Below, piece by piece: positions 50,338 to 54,792 of a stretch of DNA of 54,792 nucleotides; the stretch's first letter is position 1; the number at the start of each line of letters is the position of its first letter. This stretch comes from 79-D21 sp964521575 (GTDB lineage: Bacteria > Synergistota > Synergistia > Synergistales > 79-D21). A program made the translations under genes and the position numbers. The notes under the pieces were generated by a model that saw only the letters and a program-made list of their open reading frames with translations, did no database searches and was not told the DNA's origin. The stretch spans positions 1 to 54,792 of the forward strand of contig CAZFSR010000013.1 of NCBI GenBank assembly GCA_964521575.1. Reading direction: 5' to 3'.

Positions 50338-51429
50338 CTAAGAAGGGGTGCTATCCGATTTGGACCCGCAGTGCGTGCAATAGGGGAGCAGAGAATGACG
50401 GACCTGGCCGCAGGAAGGGCATTCCTCGAAAACCCGGCTTCCGCAGGAAGGGCAGGTATAGGGTTCCTCCCGCTCCCCCTGCCCGGTCGGAACGACAATC
50501 CGGTTGACGGTCCGACGTGTCCAGAAAAGGAACCGCCGGGGGCCGATACGAATCGGGTATTCGCATACGGGGCATAGGAATCGTTCGTAGGCTTCCCTGT
50601 ACTGCCTGGCCAGGAAGGTTTTGCCGGGGAAGGCGACGCTCCTGATGAAATGGACCAGCAGTTTCATGATGACGGCGATCAGTGCCAGGGTCAGGATATA
50701 GCGGAACACGCGGGCTGGGAAATATTCGTGGATCACAAGGGCGACCCTTGCCAGGGCAGCCGCGCCGATGGCCAGGTAAACGGGAGCGTAAAGGCTCCCT
50801 CTCTTCTTGACGACCAGCCCTGCCGCAAGCAGGAGGATCGGCAACAATACGAGAAGCTGGACCGCGGCGAGCCTCAGCCGGTGCCGCTTCATCTGGTCCT
50901 CGAACTCTTCCCTGGCGGGCTTGCGCTGTTTCTCGATCTCCAGGGCGAGCCGTTCCCTCTCGGCGACGAGTTGCTGCTTCTTGCCGATCAATTCGGATAG
51001 GGACCGGCTAAGATCCTGGTATTGTCTCTGGTTTTCCAGGAACAGGTTGAGGCTTTCGGAAAACCCGGCCTGCTGCTTTTCGTTGAAGACAGCGTTCTTC
51101 TGAAGTCCCTGTTTTTGAAGCTCGATAACCTGGGTCAGGGTTTGCTGGAGGCTCCTCGAGCTGTCACCGATGATCCTCTGCTTTTCAGCGAGGTCTTCGG
51201 CCTGTCTCGAAATCTCGGCAATTTGGGTGTCGAGAAGGGCTTTTTTCTCGACCAGGCTGGTGTCGACCCGCGATTTTTCGATGTCTTGGTATTCAGGTCC
51301 CTTTATCGTCCGGATGTCCTGGAGAAGGAATCCGATGAGCCAGAAGAACAACACTGCGAGGGCGAGCGTGAGAAAACGGATGGCAGTTCGGTGAGCCCAT
51401 GTTCCCTTTTGTTTTTCCTGGTTCGGCAT
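50338..51429 (-). CDS. membrane protein with coiled coil and zinc ribbons
   Basis: 363 residues, not assigned to a family. An N-terminal helix (TLALAVLFFWLIGFLL) precedes a long coiled coil (about 50-195, with IEKSRVDTSLVEKKALLDTQ and AERERLALEIEKQRK). Three further membrane helices follow (about 200-275). The C-terminus has zinc ribbons: CPVCEYPIRIG, CPSCGSRVFEECPSCG and YCTHCGSK. GGGAGGG precedes ATG at 51429. The layout suggests an envelope scaffold with cytoplasmic metal-bound ends. Confidence 0.75.
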   Translation of the reverse strand: MPNQEKQKGTWAHRTAIRFLTLALAVLFFWLIGFLLQDIRTIKGPEYQDIEKSRVDTSLVEKKALLDTQIAEISRQAEDLAEKQRIIGDSSRSLQQTLTQVIELQKQGLQKNAVFNEKQQAGFSESLNLFLENQRQYQDLSRSLSELIGKKQQLVAERERLALEIEKQRKPAREEFEDQMKRHRLRLAAVQLLVLLPILLLAAGLVVKKRGSLYAPVYLAIGAAALARVALVIHEYFPARVFRYILTLALIAVIMKLLVHFIRSVAFPGKTFLARQYREAYERFLCPVCEYPIRIGPRRFLFWTRRTVNRIVVPTGQGEREEPYTCPSCGSRVFEECPSCGQVRHSLLPYCTHCGSKSDSTPS

Positions 51430-51511
51430 TTTCGTCCCTCCCTTCTTCAAGTCCCTCCATCAACGCGTTTTTAGTTTATCATGGTACGAAATTCCCAAAG
51501 GAGGGAAATCC

Positions 51512-51892
51512 ATGCTGAGGAAAGCCTTCAGTCCACAGGGAGCCGTTGCTGTAGGTCCCTATTCCCACGCGGTGGAATCGGGCGACGTCCTCTATCTTTC
51601 CGGGCAGACCCCAATCGATCCGGCCACGGGACATCTCGTGGAGGATGACGTTGCGATCCAGACGCGGCAATGTTTCAGGAATCTTTTCGCGGTGCTCGCT
51701 TCGGCGGGGCTTTCTCAGGCGAATGTGGTCAAGGTTAACGTTTTTCTTACCGACATGAAGGATTTCTCTAGGATGAACGAAGTTTACCGTGAACAGTTCG
51801 AGGCTCCTTTCCCGGCCAGGAGCACGATTGGTGTGGCGGGACTGCCTCTGGGCGCGCGGGTAGAGATCGAGATGATCGCAAGGAAGGGTTGA
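51512..51892 (+). CDS. ridA: RidA-family enamine/imine deaminase
   Basis: 126 residues: FSPQGAVAVGPYSHAVESGD, LYLSGQTPIDPATG, VVKVNVFLTDMKDFSRMNEV and late PLGARVEIEMIA. The Arg that binds the carboxylate is in the PARSTIGVAGLP segment. RidA removes reactive 2-aminoacrylate formed by PLP enzymes such as the Ser/Thr/Cys lyases nearby. AAAGGAGG precedes the start. Confidence 0.95.
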   Translation: MLRKAFSPQGAVAVGPYSHAVESGDVLYLSGQTPIDPATGHLVEDDVAIQTRQCFRNLFAVLASAGLSQANVVKVNVFLTDMKDFSRMNEVYREQFEAPFPARSTIGVAGLPLGARVEIEMIARKG

Positions 51893-51950
51893 TCCTCAGG
51901 CCGGATAACGTTCGTTTTTCCTCTGCCTGTTGAATCGAGATGAATCGGAG

Positions 51951-51956
51951 TATAAT
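51951..51956 (+). promoter_or_regulatory. -10 box of the universal stress gene
   Basis: TATAAT 64 bases before the start at 52020, preceded by a TTGAAT at 51930 with a short (15-base) spacer. The same GAA-CGGAGTATAATTT context is seen before the gene at 219. Confidence 0.5.
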
Positions 51957-52019
51957 TTACTTATGCGAATAAGCGACATTTCATTCGCAATCCTCCGGTT
52001 TGGGAGAGGGGGGCCTGGC

Positions 52020-52478
52020 ATGAAAAGAGTGGTTGTCGCAATTGACGGCAGCGAAGTCAGCAAGGGAGTCATCGATTACGCGATTCACTACGCCAACCGG
52101 GAAAAGGACGCGGAGATGCTGTTCCTTCACGTCATCGAGCCTTCAGAGCAAAGGGAGATCTTCTACCGGGGGCACGTGGTGAGCGTGCCGCCATCCCCGG
52201 ATGAAGTCCGTGCCGAATTCCAGGCTTTCATCAAGGCCCGGATGGACGCGGTTGGGAAAGGAATTCCGGCGATGTCCGTCTCTCTCCGCGGCGGGAGCCC
52301 CTATGAACAGATCGTCAAATTCGCTGAGGAGGAAAATGCCGACATCATCATGATCGGCCACAGGGGGCTGGGAAACGTCCAGCGCTTTTTCCTCGGCAGC
52401 GTAGCGGCCAAGGTCGTGGCGCATGCCCCCTGCAGCGTTTACGTCCACAGGCCGAAGATGTCGAAGGTCGAGGTTTAG
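52020..52478 (+). CDS. universal stress protein (UspA family)
   Basis: 152 residues. KRVVVAIDGSEVSKGVIDYA opens it, and the ATP-binding loop GHRGLGNVQRFFLGSVAAKV is complete. An ATP-binding Usp. ATG at 52020 follows GGGAGAGGGGG. It converges with the enoyl-CoA hydratase gene, the two stops overlapping by four bases. Confidence 0.93.
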   Translation: MKRVVVAIDGSEVSKGVIDYAIHYANREKDAEMLFLHVIEPSEQREIFYRGHVVSVPPSPDEVRAEFQAFIKARMDAVGKGIPAMSVSLRGGSPYEQIVKFAEEENADIIMIGHRGLGNVQRFFLGSVAAKVVAHAPCSVYVHRPKMSKVEV

Positions 52479-53257
52479 CGTCCCTTCCAGGCGGGTTTAC
52501 GCTTGCCTAGAAAGGCTTCCAGCCCTTCCCTCGCGTCTTCCGATGCGATGAGGGCCGCAAAGAGTTCTCCGCCAACTTCGACCGCCTTTTCGAGGGGCAG
52601 CCCATCCATTCGCTGAAAGCCCCGCTTGCCGGTTTCCACGGCAAGCGGGCTTTTTGCGGCAAGCCTGGCTGCGAGCCGCAGGGTTTCCTGCTCGAGGTCT
52701 TGGTCCCTGACGACTTTCCAGGCAATCCCCAGCCGGCGGGCTTCCTCCGCCGGGATGAAATCGCCCGAAAGGACATACTGGAGGGCTTGCTTGTGCCCGA
52801 TCCACCCGGCAAGCTGGATTCCCGGTTCGAGGCAAATCAGTCCCACGTTGATTGCGGTGGTTCCCAGGACTGCGCTTTCTGCGGCCACGATAAAATCGCA
52901 GGCCAGCGCCAGGCCCGCCCCGTTGGCGAGAGTGTATCCCTTGATGGAGGCGATGACGGGCTTGGTCATGGCCGCGATCCGATGGTTATGGAGGTCCATG
53001 AGGCGGATGAAATCCCGGATCTCATGCCGTTCGCAATCCAGGACTTCCTTGAGGTCTATGCCGGCGGAAAAATTCTTTCCCGCGGCATCCAGGACGACGA
53101 CCCGCACATGAGGATTCTTCTCCATTTCCTCAAGAGCCTCGGAGAGCCTTGAGGCCAGGTCCCTGTTGAACGTGTTCATCGCTTCCGGGCGGTTTAACGT
53201 GACCCTTCCGATGCCGTCTTCCACCCGAGTCAGGATGGTTCTTTCCGAACCGGTCAT
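52475..53257 (-). CDS. enoyl-CoA hydratase/isomerase family enzyme
   Basis: 260 residues. Oxyanion-hole segments are NFSAGIDLKEVL and KGYTLANGAGLALACDF; DGIGRVTLNRPEAMNTF opens it. Members hydrate or isomerise acyl-CoA thioesters; the active Glu pair is not certain (NVGLICLEPG). ATG at 53257 follows AAGGAGGG and overlaps the stop of the preceding unknown gene (ATGA), so the two form an operon. Confidence 0.9.
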   Translation of the reverse strand: MTGSERTILTRVEDGIGRVTLNRPEAMNTFNRDLASRLSEALEEMEKNPHVRVVVLDAAGKNFSAGIDLKEVLDCERHEIRDFIRLMDLHNHRIAAMTKPVIASIKGYTLANGAGLALACDFIVAAESAVLGTTAINVGLICLEPGIQLAGWIGHKQALQYVLSGDFIPAEEARRLGIAWKVVRDQDLEQETLRLAARLAAKSPLAVETGKRGFQRMDGLPLEKAVEVGGELFAALIASEDAREGLEAFLGKRKPAWKGR

Positions 53258-53706
53258 GATACTAGCCCTCCTTCTTCCTGGTCGTCCCGCCAAAGGGCCA
53301 GGACATCGAAGGGAAGCGAAAGCTTCCCGCGGTGAGCGACGATTTCCTGTCCCCTCCATGTCGATTCGGGGAGAGCGCGAAGCGGTGTGCGGATCTCTCC
53401 GGAACGGTCACGGCAGGAAATCGGGACGGAAAATTCCACGAGCTCGAGCGGGTATCCCAGGGCTTCTTCCAGGGCCCGCCTCAACTGGACTGCCTCCTGC
53501 GGGGTCAGGAACTCGTCCAGGAAGCCCCTCGCAATGCTCAGCTCAACGGGGTTGAGAGACTCGAAATCGGCCAGGAGTTCGCTGATCGGCCCGAAGCGGA
53601 TCCTTTCCGCCCTGAGAGGCACCCAGGTTATCCGGGCGAGCTTCAACCCCCGGAAATTTGCCAGGGACGAGTAGGCTCTGTACAGGAACGCATTCAACGG
53701 TTCCAC
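53254..53706 (-). CDS. unassigned protein coupled to enoyl-CoA hydratase
   Basis: 150 residues. KLARITWVPLRAERIRFGPI, LTPQEAVQLRRALEEALGYP and RDRSGEIRTPLRALPEST are notable. No known family recognised. No signal or membrane helix. The stop overlaps the next start by four bases, implying translational coupling with the hydratase. It is the first gene of this two-gene operon and faces the FCD regulator. Confidence 0.7.
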   Translation of the reverse strand: MEPLNAFLYRAYSSLANFRGLKLARITWVPLRAERIRFGPISELLADFESLNPVELSIARGFLDEFLTPQEAVQLRRALEEALGYPLELVEFSVPISCRDRSGEIRTPLRALPESTWRGQEIVAHRGKLSLPFDVLALWRDDQEEGGLVS

Positions 53707-53888
53707 CTCCCGGTGGTTAGCTTACGGCAATCCAAAGTTTCCGCAAAGGGATTTGTGGAGAGTAAGCGGGGAACCGCTTCGAGAATTCCCGTGAAAGAGG
53801 TAAAGTGTGTTTGTAATCCACAAGAATGAACGGCTTAGGCGATTTTTCGTTGGTTCGGGCACGGGTGAATTGGGAGGTGGGACCGGTT

Positions 53889-54632
53889 ATGCGCGTGACG
53901 GAAAATGACGATATCGTCTACCTGGTTTTGAAAAGCATCGAGGAATCGGCCGAGCCCATAGGCGCGGGCACGATACGTAGGGCCATCCTCCCGCAGGCGA
54001 GCCTGAGCATGGCAACGGTGGGGATTATCCTCCGAAATCTGCAGGAAAGAGAGCTGGTCGTCCGCGAGGGATTTAGGGGACACCTGTTGACCCCGAAAGG
54101 CAAGGAGTTCCTGGAAACCTACCGCCACCGCCAAAAGAAGGCTTGCCTGGCTGACCGCATTTTCGATTACCTGACGGGAAACGATCGGCAGCGCCTGGCC
54201 GATATCCTCGAGGCCAGGAGGGCGATCGAGACGGAAGCCGCTAGGTTGGCCGCCATGAGGGCAGAGGAGGCGGACCTTCTTCGGCTTTCAAGGAACGTCG
54301 AGGAGCAGAAACGGGCTTCATCCGGAAGGCAAAGGGCCACGCTGGACCGCGAGTTCCACGGGGCGCTTCTCGATGCCGCCCGCAACGCGCTCCTGGCTAC
54401 GCTGTTCGACTTTTCCGAGCAGGTGACGTCAGCCTCGGACAGGGACCCCGTCGATGTCTTCCTCTGGAAGGTGCGGGAAGAAATCGGTTCCGAGCTTGTG
54501 GAAGATCACGCAAAGATTCTCCGGGCCGTTTCCCAAGGAGACGCAGCAGGTGCGGAAAGGGCGATGGCTGAACATATGGACCGAGTGCTGGCTTTTCTGG
54601 AAAGCCCCGCCGAAACATCTCCCGAAAAATAA
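53889..54632 (+). CDS. winged-helix/FCD transcription regulator
   Basis: 247 residues. The N-terminal winged helix (DDIVYLVLKSIEES, then IRRAILPQASLSMATVGIIL) looks more like the RNase-R-type HTH_12 than a classical GntR helix. The C-terminal FCD domain (LADILEARRAIETEAARLAA, DREFHGALLDAARN, DHAKILRAVSQGD) binds a ligand through metal-held residues. ATG at 53889 follows GGGAGGTGG. It precedes a truncated gene whose promoter carries a palindrome, its probable target. Confidence 0.85.
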   Translation: MRVTENDDIVYLVLKSIEESAEPIGAGTIRRAILPQASLSMATVGIILRNLQERELVVREGFRGHLLTPKGKEFLETYRHRQKKACLADRIFDYLTGNDRQRLADILEARRAIETEAARLAAMRAEEADLLRLSRNVEEQKRASSGRQRATLDREFHGALLDAARNALLATLFDFSEQVTSASDRDPVDVFLWKVREEIGSELVEDHAKILRAVSQGDAAGAERAMAEHMDRVLAFLESPAETSPEK

Positions 54633-54668
54633 ACCCTTATGACTTTCCCCCCACCAACCTTTTCAGGA

Positions 54669-54702
54669 TTGACAGGGAAGAGCGATGTGATACGATCGTA
54701 TC
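54669..54702 (+). promoter_or_regulatory. promoter with palindromic operator
   Basis: TTGACA (54669-54674) and TACGAT (54691-54696) have a 16-base spacer. The perfect 14-base palindrome GATACGATCGTATC (54689-54702) covers the -10, a repressor-site arrangement. A second small inverted repeat CTACT-AATAA-AGTAG follows at 54704-54718. Confidence 0.6.
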
Positions 54703-54752
54703 GCTACTAATAAAGTAGTGGCGATCGCTTTTGCGAAAGGGGTGGAAACGAG

Positions 54753-54792
54753 ATGGACCTGATCAAGGAGCATCCGATCCTGGATTTCAAGC
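54753..54792 (+). CDS. 5' end of a probable (2Fe-2S)-binding dehydrogenase subunit
   Basis: ATG after AAAGGGGTGG begins MDLIKEHPILDFK, which resembles the opening of small 2Fe-2S subunits of opine/sarcosine-oxidase-like FAD enzymes (IKEHPIL-F). Only 13 codons are in the window. It follows the FCD regulator and its palindromic promoter, so it is probably the first gene of the regulated operon. The family call is low confidence. Confidence 0.5.
   Translation, partial: MDLIKEHPILDFK

Noticed and set aside
1..54792. tRNA, rRNA, prophage or transposase genes
   Set aside because: No cloverleaf, rRNA segment, integrase, transposase or phage structural gene was recognised anywhere in the window.

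Overview
The window reads as ordinary chromosome of a GC-rich (roughly 55-60 percent), diderm, strictly anaerobic, amino-acid-using bacterium. Two Skp/OmpH-like periplasmic chaperones imply an outer membrane. The anaerobe markers are a hybrid cluster protein, Cys-rich DUF2284 and DUF3795 proteins, a polyferredoxin and a Tat-exported DUF362 protein. Many genes handle amino acids: NAD(P)-glutamate-type dehydrogenase, branched-chain aminotransferase, proline racemase family, threonine aldolase, a Cys/Met gamma-lyase family enzyme, a cysteine-synthase-like enzyme, RidA, LysE and EamA exporters, and MocR and Lrp regulators. This mix suggests Synergistota or a similar lineage. That placement is inference; no rRNA or marker gene is present to prove it.

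Layout. 0-9 kb: methyltransferase, LTA-synthase-like sulfatase-fold enzyme, SHOCT protein, DUF2284 protein, then a gene graveyard (4.5-5.55 kb) with remnants of a nitroreductase, an AraC regulator and a B3/4-domain protein, then an AT-rich hydrolase, an EamA transporter, an esterase and a DUF3795 protein. 9-20 kb: EamA transporter divergent from a MocR regulator, DUF2156 protein, PEBP-like secreted protein, the intact AraC/B3-4 divergent pair, a 700-base gap with short GCCGTGC repeats, rsgA, GNAT, a broken QueG-like gene, DUF3303, the intact nitroreductase and ilvE. 20-30 kb: Lrp-LysE operon, MFS transporter, two near-identical Skp-like transcription units about 3 kb apart, DUF3465 plus CDP-alcohol phosphotransferase, glutamate dehydrogenase, and a winged-helix/nuclease-like protein. 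30-41 kb: MFS, proline racemase, AhpD-like protein, a Crp/Fnr regulator facing hcp across an FNR-type box, tautomerase/nitroreductase genes, ArsC, metallo-beta-lactamase fold protein, cysteine synthase-like enzyme, flavin-binding oxidase family protein, DJ-1. 41-45 kb: a compact operon on the minus strand with one Tat substrate (DUF362), a membrane polyferredoxin, tatA and tatC. 45-54.8 kb: PDZ protein, cupin, NudC, Hsp20, gamma-lyase/threonine aldolase pair, coiled-coil zinc-ribbon membrane protein, RidA, universal stress protein, enoyl-CoA hydratase with an unknown partner, and a winged-helix/FCD regulator reading toward a truncated gene at the right edge whose promoter carries a perfect palindrome.

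The strongest candidates for something unusual are the self-contained Tat plus electron-transfer operon, the decayed second copy of the AraC/B3-4 locus, the set of exceptionally long perfect palindromes at transcription-unit ends, and several unassigned proteins (29.4, 36.9, 50.3 and 53.3 kb). Start sites were mostly set by Shine-Dalgarno spacing. Family names come from recognised motifs, not from database searches. Hand-counted site coordinates may be off by a base.
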